Assembly (NCBI GenBank): GCA_033060915.1
Contig: CM065388.1
Coordinates: forward strand, 27,088,501 to 27,152,500
Origin: Euryodendron excelsum
Lineage: Eukaryota; Streptophyta; Magnoliopsida; Ericales; Pentaphylacaceae
Length of the DNA stretch: 64,000 nt
Direction of reading: 5' to 3'
Shown piece after piece: positions 21,615-31,559 of the stretch. The position numbers and the translations under genes were made by a program. Within the stretch, counting starts at the first letter, position 1, and each line of letters starts with the position of its first letter. The notes under the pieces are model-generated. The model did no database searches. It had not been told where the DNA came from and was given only the letters and a program-made list of their open reading frames with translations.

Positions 21615-22119
21615 TTAAAGATGTGCATTGATCAGATTGAGTCGGGTCCGTGCTAAACCCCAAACCGACACAATCTTGATTGGTTCCAGTTTTTTTTTTT
21701 TTTAATCCAAAATTGAACCGAACCGAACCGAACCAACCTGACTTGATTTGGGTTGGGTCAACTCGATTCCACGGCTCGGGTTGGGTCGGGTCGATTCTAC
21801 TTTGATTATATATAACTTAAATTCTTTAAAAAATAAAATAAAATAATAGGATTAGTCTTGTATCTTTAATTTTTTAGGGAAAAAAAAATATAAACACAAA
21901 TCTACAATAATTAAGTACAAATAACAATAATTTAATAGCATATGTAAAATATATATAGGCTTTTATGTGATATAAAAATCGAGTTTTGGTACAGTTTTGG
22001 GTCCATAAATTGTTGAACCGAGAACCGAACTGAATTGATTGGATTGACCTTTTTTAACCAAAACCGAACTAATCTTTTGATAGACCTAAATCAAACCGAC
22101 CCATAAAGGCCAATCCTCG
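21615..22119. repeat. GGTTCGG-type repeat, left half, interrupted by the CACTA
   Basis: ACCGAACCGAACCGAACC, GGGTTGGGTCGGGTCG and GTTGAACCGAGAACCGAAC motifs fill this stretch. The matching half resumes after the CACTA (27218-27262: TTGGTTCGGTTCTCGAG...GTGCACCCCTAAT). The outer ends (TTAAAGATGTGCATTG and TTAGGGGTGCACAAATG in reverse) look like decayed inverted ends. It may be a small transposon of the kind common in plants, but the family is not established. Confidence 0.4.
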
Positions 22120-22350
22120 CACTACAAGAAAAGAGGGCATTTGCGACAGCTGTCTTTGCCGTCGCAAAAGCTCTATTATTCACGACGGCAACATTACCAA
22201 CGCAAAAAATACTATTTACGATAGTACTATTTGCGACTGCAAAATTGTCGTCGAAAAAAAAGTATAAACGACGTCATTTGGTCTAATTAAATCCGACACC
22301 TTTTATGCGACGATGTATTTGCGACGGGGTGGTGTCGTTGCAAATAATAT
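22120..22350. repeat. Left CACTA terminus and subterminal repeats
   Basis: The CACTACAAGAAAAG terminus followed by GCGACAGC, CCGTCGCAAAAG, GACGGCAA, CGACGATGTATTTGCGACGG and similar units in both orientations, the expected transposase-binding region. Confidence 0.8.
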
Positions 22351-22828
22351 TTAATGAAACGACATAGTTTGATTTCCAAAATGATTTTTCCCCTTTTTTT
22401 TCTTCTCTTTCCCTTTGTTTTTTTTCTCTTTCCCTCTGCCAAGGCCTAAAATCAACTTAGCAAAAAGAAGAAAAGCCCTAGAGTCGATGATTCCCCCTTC
22501 TTCCCTCTTCCCTCTGTAAAATCACCAACGTCAGCAAAAGCTCTGCTCCGTCGCTCCATCGCGCTACTCCGGCCAGCTACTGCCTCTGAATCTTTGGGTT
22601 TCGATCGATCAGCCATTGCCGCTGAATCGATCTCTGCTCCTCTGCCGCTCTGGTAAGCTGCTTGCTCTCTCTCTCGCTAAATTTTTGGGTTTGGATCGAT
22701 CAGCCATTGCCATCTTCCACCGCCTCAACGCCGACGTTGCCAAGCTATTTGCAGCACCCATCACTCGTTGGTTGCCGCCTCACACATCCACCGCCTCACG
22801 CTTCCACCGCTGCAATCAGTGTATATAA

Positions 22829-22891
22829 ATGGGCATATGTGAACATTGCGATTCGTCCGGATCGGAAGAGGTGGACGAGCAGCCTTCAAAG
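22829..22891 (+). CDS. Possible first coding exon inside the CACTA
   Basis: ATG opens 21 codons (MGICEHCDSSGSEEVDEQPS...) that end exactly at AAG/GTATTC, a plausible donor, downstream of a 5'-UTR-like stretch (22420-22820) rich in CTCT and GATCGATC. The peptide is acidic with two cysteines and I do not recognise it. It may be the start of a CACTA gene or of a captured host gene. The overlapping longer ORFs at 22616-22967 are not convincing. Confidence 0.25.
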
Positions 22892-24928
22892 GTATTCTAA
22901 TTGCTTTTCGTTAATATGGTGTTTTAATGTTGCTACAAGCTTCTTATTATTAATTGTGTCTGATTAATCAAGCATCTTGGCTCTAGCAATACTTCCAAAT
23001 TCTTGCAATTTAAACATGACTGCCTTTCTTTTAAGTCATCAACATTTTAGCATAAGACATCTCTAACTCAAGAAGCATTCGTGCATCTTCTCCTTGTATC
23101 TTATTTTATTGAATTACCCCTCAAATGATTGAAGAAATAGAGGATGATATATTTTATAAATTCTTGTGTATCCATTCAGCTTAACTTGCTTGTTATTATT
23201 TGACACCAGAACTACTGCTCTGTGTTTCTATACCAATTAGCAGTTTGAATCACCGCATTCAACACTTTTTAAGTATTGGGATAGGATTACTAAGCCTTGT
23301 CCCAACTAATTATTGTTGATTGCTTAAATTTATCAGCCGCCCATCCCCTTGCATTTGGCTGTATCTAATGTCACATAATTCACATATTTCTACCTTTGTT
23401 TCAGGGCAGTACTTGATAGCTGCATTTTCTTAATTGGTGTTTGATGTTGAAAAATTACTTGCACCATTTTTTTTTAAAGATATGTTTAATCACGAGAATC
23501 GATCAAATTGCTTGTTGTTTGATATAGAAGGAATGGATATAAAGCTTCATATTTTGATTACTTTAGAGGAGATACATAGAAGAATTATGATGAGTGTGAC
23601 TATGATGATGGTGCTGTCAGCAAAAATTGTATACTGATTTTATACACCTGGGACATGAGGGAAAAGGGTGAATTCTTGATGAATTATCTCTCCTTAAATT
23701 AAGTTGGTTATGTTGTAGTAGCTTTGGGTATCAGTAGGTGAAGTGACATCAAGTTTTTTAAGTCATTGAAGGCTGAAACTAATAATTTCGTAATTGGATT
23801 CTTTTAGTTTCAGGAACAAAAGCAATATAACTTGCAATCTGCATGATCGGTAATTAATTTTCATTGAGAAAACATTTTCACATTCTTTGGTGAGCATATC
23901 TTTATCCAGAGTTATTTGCAACATGTCATTTATGTGGTAGTGCATAGTTTCTCAGTAATGAAGAATCATGTAGCTTTCATATGGCATTACTTTCTGTGTT
24001 TTAACTGGCCCAATCCTAGAAAAACTTTGGCTGAATTTGATAGTTTGAATCCAACTGTTAGTTTTATTTTGTTTATGTTCTAAAAACAAATAATGGAATT
24101 TAGTTGGCATGAAAAGGAAGACATGGCTTGTGATGAATTTGAGCTTGGATGAGACAAGTTTGCTGATAGATGCAGAGGAAAATTAAATTATCATTACAGT
24201 TGGATATTATTCAGTATATAGATGAATTTAGTTGAAAATGGATAATTAGAACTTCCAAGTTGAATTATTTTCCAGCATTCATAGAACTCTGTAAATTAAT
24301 CTTGCCTCACTTCTTGGCTTTGATCTGAATTTTTGTCTTTTGGGAAAATGTTTTTTCTCTTTTGTTTACATCAGTGGTTCTTTCAAGAAATTTGAACTTA
24401 GGTCTCTTGTATCTATACTAAAAATTCTATTGAGTTCCTAAATTAGCAATCATTTTCAAGTACAACTATTTGCTGAGCAATTCACTAATTTCTTGAATTA
24501 CAAGGTGTATTAATGGACTCATAAAAAAAAGAAGAAGAAGAATATTCAGGCTGCCCTAAGCTATATGCCCCTCCAAATGCAATGGGTAAATTTTATGGTA
24601 TGCAGTTTAGATTCCATTAAATGTAGTTCTTCAAGATGTTTTGAGTTTTTCTGGTTTGTTTTAGATGCTTAGAATTGTGCATAATGACCCTAATGGGTAT
24701 GCTCTGTCTAATATTTAGATAGGATATGACTGTTCATGATATTTTAGATAGCATTTGATGACACTAATGGGTATGCTCTGAGAATTTGACTGTTCATGCT
24801 TAGAATTGTGTATAATGACCCTAATGGGTATGCTCTGAGAATGGTAGAATTTGGATCATCAGCTAGTTTACTAGTTATTGATATCTTCAGACTCTAAACC
24901 ATTGATTTTTGCTTATGAACTTTGTTAG
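22892..24928 (+). other. Intron-like CACTA interior, no recognised gene
   Basis: T-rich, gene-intron-like DNA with no long ORF. A short repeat built on TGACCCTAATGGGTATGCTCTG occurs three times at about 24667-24842. Confidence 0.45.
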
Positions 24929-25076
24929 GTAAAATTGAATCTAAAGCAAAGCTAGCTGCAAGTAAGGGTAAAGCTGTTAAAACTGGATCTTCTAATAAGG
25001 CAAAGGTGACTGTTGTGGAGCCAAAAAAAAGATGATAGAGTTCGATGAAGATGAGGATGAATCAGATGAAGATGAG
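24929..25076 (+). pseudogene. Exon-like fragment: Lys-rich then acidic stretch in the CACTA
   Basis: Bounded by TTTGTTAG (acceptor-like) and GAG/GTAACT (donor-like). It encodes a Lys/Ala/Ser-rich segment with VTVVEPKK, then, after a slip in an A run near 25023-25030, the acidic FDEDEDESDEDE. This resembles the basic-then-acidic central region of plant HD2-type nucleolar histone deacetylases, so it may be a captured host-gene fragment. Low-complexity composition makes the assignment weak. Confidence 0.35.
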
Positions 25077-25294
25077 GTAACTTAGACATGCTTTGATTTA
25101 ATGCTTATTTCTGTGATTCTCACATAACTAGCACAAATTATGCGATCATTATTTACAAAATGACAATTTAATTGCTTTTAATGAACTTTTATCCACTTAA
25201 AATATTATCAGGAAACCTTTAGCAGTAGCAATTTGTAGGAAGTTGTGTCTTTCTTATCTTTGTTTTCCTAGGGTTTAAGAATATTGGTGTTCTA

Positions 25295-26035
25295 GTTTGA
25301 GAGATGTAACACTTTTTTATCTATTTTTTCCTTAGCTTTTTTGAGAATAACGTGTTTTCCGAGCCGTTTGGGTATTAAAACCTCCAAATTAGCTTGGACC
25401 TCCGTCAAACTCGACACATAGCAAGATTTAGGCACGGGTGACGTGTGGGAACGAACGGCACGGTCGCCGGAGTCCCGGTTTGAGAGATGTAACACTTTTT
25501 TCTTCTCTTTTCCTTAGTTTTTTTAAAAATATTGAATTTTAAGAGTTGTTTGGGTACGAAAACCCCCAAATCAGCTTGGAACTCCATCAAATTTGACACG
25601 TAGTAAGATTTAGGCACGAGTCACATGTGGGAATGAACGGAATGGTTGCCGGAGTCCCGGTTTGAGAGATTTAATATTTTTTTCCTCTCTTTTCCTTAGC
25701 TTTTTTTAGAATAACGTGTTTTTCGAACCGTGTGGGTGCTAAAACCCCCAAACGAGCTCGGAACTCTGTCGAGCTTGACACGTAGTAAGAATTAGGCACA
25801 AGTGACTTGTGGGAATGAACGGCACGGTCGCTGGAGTCCTAACATAACGTGTTTTTCGAGCCATTTAGGTATTAAAACCTCCAAACCAGCTCGGGATTCC
25901 ATCGAACTTCACACTTGGAAAGGTTTAAGCACGAGTGACGTGTGTGAATAAACGGCACGGTTGTCGGAGTCCCGGTTTGTGAGATATAACACTTTTTTTT
26001 TCTCTCTTTTCCTTAGTTTTTTTAGAATAACCGTT
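25295..26035. repeat. 182-bp tandem repeat array in the CACTA
   Basis: Units starting GTTTGAGAGATGTAACAC occur at 25295, 25478 and 25660 and, after a partly deleted unit, at 25975 (GTTTGTGAGATATAAC). Each unit contains TTTCCTTAG, AATAACGTGTTTT, GGCACG.GTGACGTG and GGAGTCCCG. The reverse-strand ORFs here simply follow the repeat. Confidence 0.9.
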
Positions 26036-26104
26036 TTGCATAAGTTTAATTATGTATAAGTTTTTTGAATTTCTAATTTAAAAATATTGTATTTATTATT
26101 GTAG

Positions 26105-26469
26105 GATGGAGTAAAGGTTTCTTTACTTTATTTTTGTCTTTCGAAACTCGAATTAGCGGAAGGAGTTCTTATTAGCACAAATCCATTGACAGAAATTGAT
26201 GGAGAACTATTGGGTCCAAATTATTACAAAGTTTTTATTCAAAATGCTTGAAAACCTAACGCTTTATTAGAACGACCTCGCAAAGGCATTACAACAATTG
26301 GAGAATTTGTCGGCCGACATGTAGCTTGGCTTTCTCGTGATGTAAATTACATTTTTATTTCAATAAGCCCATATATTAAATGCATATTTATTAATTTTAT
26401 TTATTGTGTCATTATCATATATCTAATATTTTTTTATTTTCTTCTTTTCAGGTTATTCATAAAGAATAG
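26105..26469 (+). pseudogene. DUF8039-type terminal exons of a CACTA-borne gene
   Basis: After an acceptor (TTATTGTAG, 26104) an exon to 26341 reads ELAEGVLIS, GELLGPNYYKVFIQNA, then an in-frame TGA, then ITTIGEFVGRHVAWLSRD. The donor GTAAAT at 26342 and acceptor TTTTCAG at 26451 join it to a last exon that ends at TAG 26469. The pattern (LA.G.(V/L)I..(D/N)P, LG....V.(V/I)..A, P...G..TI.(D/E)..G..VAW) matches the DUF8039 domain often found in proteins carried by plant CACTA elements. Function unknown. One nonsense codon; otherwise the frame is kept. Confidence 0.55.
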
Positions 26470-26799
26470 GTGGATGGTCTTTTTGTATTGGCTTATGTTG
26501 TAATAGACTAAAAACTCTCTTTTGTTGTATGAATTTTTCATTTAGGTCATTCTTTTTGTAAGAGATTATGTATGTACTTTGGTTTTGTTTTGGATTTTAG
26601 TGTAAGACAATATTGTTTGTTGTTTGGATATGTATATTAAAATGAAATATTAATTTTGTTAAGTATTTATTTAAGCATTTTGGTTTTAGTGAATGTTTGA
26701 ATTTGGTAGGTTTGATCATATTAAATGTTCATTTTATCAGGGTTAATTACACATTACAGAAATCATTCCTAATATGCAGCAATTTTTTTTTTTTGAAAA

Positions 26800-27217
26800 G
26801 TATTTGCGACGGAAGAAGACCGTCGCAAATACTTCAGCAATTTTAAATTATTTATTTTGCAATAATATTTGCGACGGCAAGAACCGTCGCATATACTTGA
26901 TACGATTTAAATAAAATTTTTTTAATTACTATTTGCGACGGCAGGAACCGTCACAAAAAGAGGGTCGGTTTTATTACATTAGCGACGGTAATATATCCGT
27001 CGCAAAAAATCTTATTTCCGATGGCAATTTAAACTGTTGCAAATAAAATTGTTCCGTCGTACACTTTTTACGACGAGTAACATGCCGTCGCAAAGCCGTT
27101 GCAAAAAGTATTTGCGACCCCACCATTTGTGTCGCCTCAAATGTCGTCGCTCAGCCGTCACAAATAAGTATTTGCGACGGCAGTGAGCTGTCGCAAATAG
27201 TGCCTTTTCTTGTAGTG
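26800..27217. repeat. Right CACTA terminus and subterminal repeats
   Basis: Dense inverted units of TTTGCGACGG and CCGTCGCAAAT, for example near 26806-26840, 26869-26890, 26932-26955, 26981-27003 and 27168-27198, ending CTTTTCTTGTAGTG at 27217. Confidence 0.85.
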
Positions 27218-27249
27218 TTGGTTCGGTTCTCGAGTTGTTTGGTTCATTT

Positions 27250-27510
27250 GTGCACCCCTAATACAAATTGATAATTTGGAGAGTCAAAGTGTCATATTTT
27301 AAAGTTTAAGAGGTTTAGTGATACTAAGTAATTGTTGTGGGGGTGTTATTATAATTAACCTATAAATACACACACATATATGTATGCATATTTATAGACA
27401 TTTATCTTAATGTAAGGGTAGTTTGGTCTATTTTTAATCACACGAGTGTTTTTTGTTACATTCTTAACTGATAACTAATAGTATGGGCGAAGTGGTATAA
27501 TATTTTTTTA
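27250..27510 (-). repeat. Inner part of the right MULE inverted repeat
   Basis: The reverse complement matches 21070-21345, including AAAAATAGACCAAA and TTAGTATCACTAAACCTC. It is separated from the outer part at 30230-30348 by about 110 bp plus the solo LTR. Confidence 0.65.
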
Positions 27511-27619
27511 AGTTCATCAGAAGAGATTTCAAGGAGGCCTGAAGTAGAGAAGAGGATTTAGAAAAGGGGAGATTCGAAGTCTTAACTTCTTAATGAGGGG
27601 CCACGAACTCTAGTCAACT

Positions 27620-30207
27620 TGTGATATCCCAAACCTCTATTTATTTCTATTAATGAGAATTTCTAGTATATATAATGTTTAATGTTAATTATTTCTCCTT
27701 TTGGGGTCAAAACGACCAATGAGAGCCTTGGTGTAACTTAAGCCTTTGGATGAGTCACATGGGATTATTCCCACGTGTATCATCTTTTATACACATAAGT
27801 GCACACACAACTCACTTATGCTCAGCCGATTGAGAAGGAAGAGAGGGAGAAGAGGAGAAAAGAAAGAGGAGGAAGAAGCTTAAGGAAGAACTTGAAGCAA
27901 TAGAAGACTTAACCAAACTTGGAGAAAGGTAAGGTTCAATTTTCTCCTCCAATGGTATATGTGTATGTATCTATCTTTGTGTGATGTGTTGTTGAATTGT
28001 TGTGGGTGACTCTTTTGAGTCCTAAATTGGCTAAGTATGGAATGTTGAAAGCCCCATTGAAAGATTTGAGAGTTTGGGATGTGAAATCCCCAACTTATGC
28101 AAGTTAAGGCTTGAGTTCCTAAAACCCTAGATCCCTTCGATTTTCTTGTTTAAAGTGTTTGATTTTGTGTTATTGTGGTCTTCTTGGGTCAATCTTTGGA
28201 CCCTAGAAGTATTGGAAGAGTTTTGATAGAGTTTGGTTTTAATTTGAGTGAGGTTTGGAGATTTTTGGGTAAAATCTAGGTATTTAGCTTTGGAGTGGAC
28301 TCCTCATTTTGTAGAGGCGACTCCTTGTCCCAGTAAACTCCCAGAATTATTCCTTTAGCTTTGGAGTAGACTCCTTGGTTTTTGGAGGCGACTCTTGGTC
28401 TCAGTGAACTCCCAAATTTATTCGTTTAGTTTGGGAGGCGACTCTTTAGTCTCCGGAGGCCACACTTTTGCCCAGATAACTCCCAGATTTGTTTCTTCAG
28501 CTCAGGAGGCGACTCTTTAGACTTTGGAGGTGACACTTTTGCTCAGATAACTCCCAGATTTGTTTCTTCAACTCAGGAGGCGACTCCTTTGTTTCTGGAG
28601 CCGACACCTTCGTCCAGCCCCCGGTTTCACTTTCCAACTCAGACACTGTTTTGTAAAACAGGCATAACTTTCTCTCAAAAACTCGGATTGATGCACCATT
28701 TAAACCATTGGATAGTAGACTCATAGATCTTTGTATCCATATAAATTTTGTACTCTAATTCCATGTGATTTGAGAGATATTGAATTTTGAAATTGACCCA
28801 AAATTCTGTCAATAACATTCTTCTTCCAAACTTTTAACTCATTTTCTATGGGGCATAACTTCTTCATCCGAAATGTGTTTTTAGCCTATGAACTATCAAA
28901 TTAAAGCCCTTTAAGCCTATTTTCAAATGGAACTAAGCTAGAGTGTGAAATCTTCCTTGAGGGGTGGTTGGGATGCGATAAAGGAGTCGATGTTCCGACT
29001 TTCATGTTCAAACCTCAACCTTATGTTCTCATTTTACGTTGTTGCTTTGCCTTGGAGTCTTGTATTGATATTTTCATACTTCTATGTGCATTTTGTGTAG
29101 GAACACCTTATCTACCACCCATCCTATCGGAGAGAGGTGAATAACGATATGCTATGAGTAAAACTCTATTAATTTCCAAATGTTTTAAATTCACCTACAT
29201 ATCATGCAATGTTTTCCATATATTTTTAATGCCTCAATGTTTATATTCAAGTATAAATATCATGCCTAGAAATTCATGCAAGCTATACTTATGTTATGAA
29301 TGAAAATCATGGACTATAAAGTTTAAATGAAAGAGATGCTAAGTTTCCAATGTATGGTGCCAACTCGGGTCTTCTCGTGGCAAGACCTTAATCTAGCCCA
29401 ATAGTCCTACGATAGGGGACGTGAAATAAACTATCTTGTCCTATGATAGGGGACGGGAAATAAACTATCTATGTTGGGAGACGTCCCTGGCCTAAAGAGC
29501 CTTAGCGTGACCTACATGGTTACTATGGAGCCTAATTCATATGTCGAATTGTAGCACACTTATGTTTTGAACTGAGAACTATGATATGTTCACATGTTTT
29601 ACGATAATATATGAAATGTTATCTCAAGAATAATGTTATGTTGCATCTCTTCTCATGATACTATGTTTTGAAATGATGGTTACGTTATCTATGAGTTCCA
29701 AGTCTACCCTTTAAAGTTTCAAAAGCTCATTGCTTATGCATAAATGATTATCTATCCTTGTACGTCCAATAAATGCTAGTCCATGATATTTTCTCGCTCA
29801 TGCATCATTGTTATTCACTAAGCATTAGCTTACATGTTTTCAAATGATTTTCAGGTAGCCAATCCAGGAGGCCCTAGAGCGAGGCCATACGTGGATTTTG
29901 AGCTACGGCCTACGGGCCTATGTTTTATATTATGTTTAAGGGCTGGACCTAATGTTTGGTAATGATATAATGCTATAACATTCAGTGGACCTTGATTAGG
30001 TTTTTATGTATATTATGTTTTGGATTAGGCACAGCTCTATCATGTATGACACAGTTTATATTTCAAGTTATAAAAGTTTTTATTCCGCAAATTTTAAATG
30101 AGTATGCACAGGTGATCAACCGGTTTAACGTAATGCGGCCTCGGATAGTCTTGCTACTAGCCGGTCATGTACCCTAATCTGAATAGGCCGGGTTATGGGA
30201 CGTGACA
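27620..30207 (+). mobile_element. Solo LTR, probably of a chromovirus-type Ty3/gypsy element
   Basis: Begins TGTGATATCCC and ends GGGACGTGACA. The flanks 27615-27619 and 30208-30212 are both CAACT, a perfect 5-bp target duplication. No gag, pol or second LTR is present between them, so recombination between two LTRs left this 2588-bp copy. It holds a TATA-like CTTTTATACAC near 27785, a GAAGAAG-rich leader and a TTGGAGAAAG/GTAAGG donor-like site near 27929. Family placement (Tekay/Del-like) rests on the ends and is inference. Confidence 0.85.
28270..28620. repeat. 71-bp tandem repeat in the solo LTR
   Basis: ACTCCCA recurs at a 71-bp step (CTCCC at 28338, 28409, 28480 and 28551), with GGAGGCGACTC in each unit; about five copies. 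Confidence 0.85.
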
Positions 30208-30229
30208 CAACTGGGCTAGCCTAGCTGGT

Positions 30230-30348
30230 TAAAAAGTTGAGGTTAAAAAGTCTAATTTCATAATTGAAGTTAAAAAGTCCATTTTTGTAGTTGAAGAGAT
30301 TAAAGTAATACTAAGTCATAGTTGGTAAGGTGTCTATGTAATTAACCT
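30230..30348 (-). repeat. Outer part of the right MULE inverted repeat
   Basis: Its reverse complement starts AGGTTAATTACATAGACACC and parallels 20969-21080; the flank 30349-30357 is TATAAACTA. Confidence 0.75.
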
Positions 30349-30357
30349 TATAAACTA
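30349..30357. repeat. Target site duplication, right copy (MULE)
   Basis: TATAAACTA, identical to 20960-20968. Confidence 0.8.
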
Positions 30358-31519
30358 AAAAATTACAAATTTTTGAATTTTTCTATTTAAAAATCCAGAA
30401 AAGACTAAAAAAAACCATTTAAATAAACTGACAAAAGTTAATCTTGTTCCATTGACAATGTGCCTGAAAAAATAAATAATGCAAGGATGCTTTTGGACGT
30501 TCTAAGAGAGAAGGAACAAAGATGAAAACGTGAATATTTAATCTCCTTACGGCATTTTCTCAAATTAAAAGAGCTCTTAAGATCGTTGAAGCAGTTCAAG
30601 GGACATGATTAAGATTGAAAAAAAAAAAATGAATGGGGAGCCGCTTTGTAGCATCATCTTCTTCTAGAAATATTGCGTGATCGTGAGTTTTTTGCAACAA
30701 TTATAGCAACACAATTAAAAAGATCTCATGATATCAAATAAAAGTTGTGTATCCCAAATTAATATTCAAGAAACCAACGGTGGTACTGATAATAAGCAAG
30801 CAAGAAACAAACGGTTGTACAAAATTTTTTTAAGAGCTTAATTTTGATTTACTATCAGGACAAATATTTTTTACACAAATGGATTACCAATTAAATTGCG
30901 ATATTGCACTGCTTTCTTAGTTTTGTTTAAATTTTGTAAATTTATGTTCAATAATTAATTTTTTTGGAAATCATACTTAGATAAGGTAAGTTGAAGAGTC
31001 CTTGTCCTTTTCATACTCTTCCCCTCACCTCACTCTTTGTGGCTGCTGGCAAAGGCAAAGCTCTACACCTCTCTAAACAGTTGCTAGGTTCTTATTGGAG
31101 TTAAGAAATGGATTGTTCATCTTTGTAGACAAATAGTAAAACTCAAATATCAGTGATCAAGTAAAAAAATCAATAACCATCTTCTATGATTTTTCCTTAT
31201 CCCTTTTTCAATCTAGCAGGTACTACCTTTATTAATCTAACTGTGGAGTTGCCTGAGGTCCCAGAAATGTTCTAAAATATATTTAACGAACTTTTTAGGG
31301 TACTCTTGTGATTTTCTTCATTTCAATAACAGTAACATTAACAATAACAAATTGTCATATTGTTGGGCGATAACATTCATATTGAAGCTTTGATCCGTAA
31401 GAATCATGACGGCCAATTGATGATAGAGAGAGGTAAAGCTTTTCTTTGGCCAGCAAGAACCCTATCAATCAGAGATAAACGGGAGGAGAAGCTTGCAAAG
31501 CAATTGTTGGAAGAAAATT

Positions 31520-31559
<40 letters not shown>

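Larger units (their letters stand above)
22120..27217 (+). mobile_element. CACTA (En/Spm-type) DNA transposon, 5.1 kb
   Basis: The ends are CACTACAAGAAAAG and its exact reverse complement, followed by ATTTGCGACAGC on both sides. Both ends carry many TTTGCGACGG / CCGTCGCAAAT subterminal repeats. The 3-bp flanks are TCG and TTG, a target duplication with one probable CpG decay. The interior has intron-like, exon-like stretches ending in a DUF8039-type gene piece. No complete transposase of the TNP2 type is visible, so it was probably mobilised in trans. Confidence 0.9.
20969..30348. mobile_element. Mutator-like element with long TIRs, invaded by CACTA and an LTR element
   Basis: The left end GGGTTAATTATATGGACACC and the reverse complement of the right end AGGTTAATTACATAGACACC match, and both are flanked by TATAAACTA. 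The left inverted repeat runs about 20969-21345. Its partner is in two blocks, about 30230-30348 and 27250-27510. Conserved segments include TTAGTATCACTAAAC, AAATAGACCAAA and CTTACATTAA.ATAAATGTCTATAA. Removing the CACTA and the solo LTR leaves about 1.7 kb with no transposase, so it is a non-autonomous, MITE-like or fold-back-like Mutator derivative. Confidence 0.75.

Noticed and set aside
22616..22967. Overlapping + strand ORFs of 70-101 codons in the CACTA
   Set aside because: Pro/Ser/His-rich, out of frame with the splice-bounded exon at 22829-22891, and without recognisable motifs.
25292..25617. Two similar reverse ORFs
   Set aside because: They are the same frame of two adjacent 182-bp repeat units.
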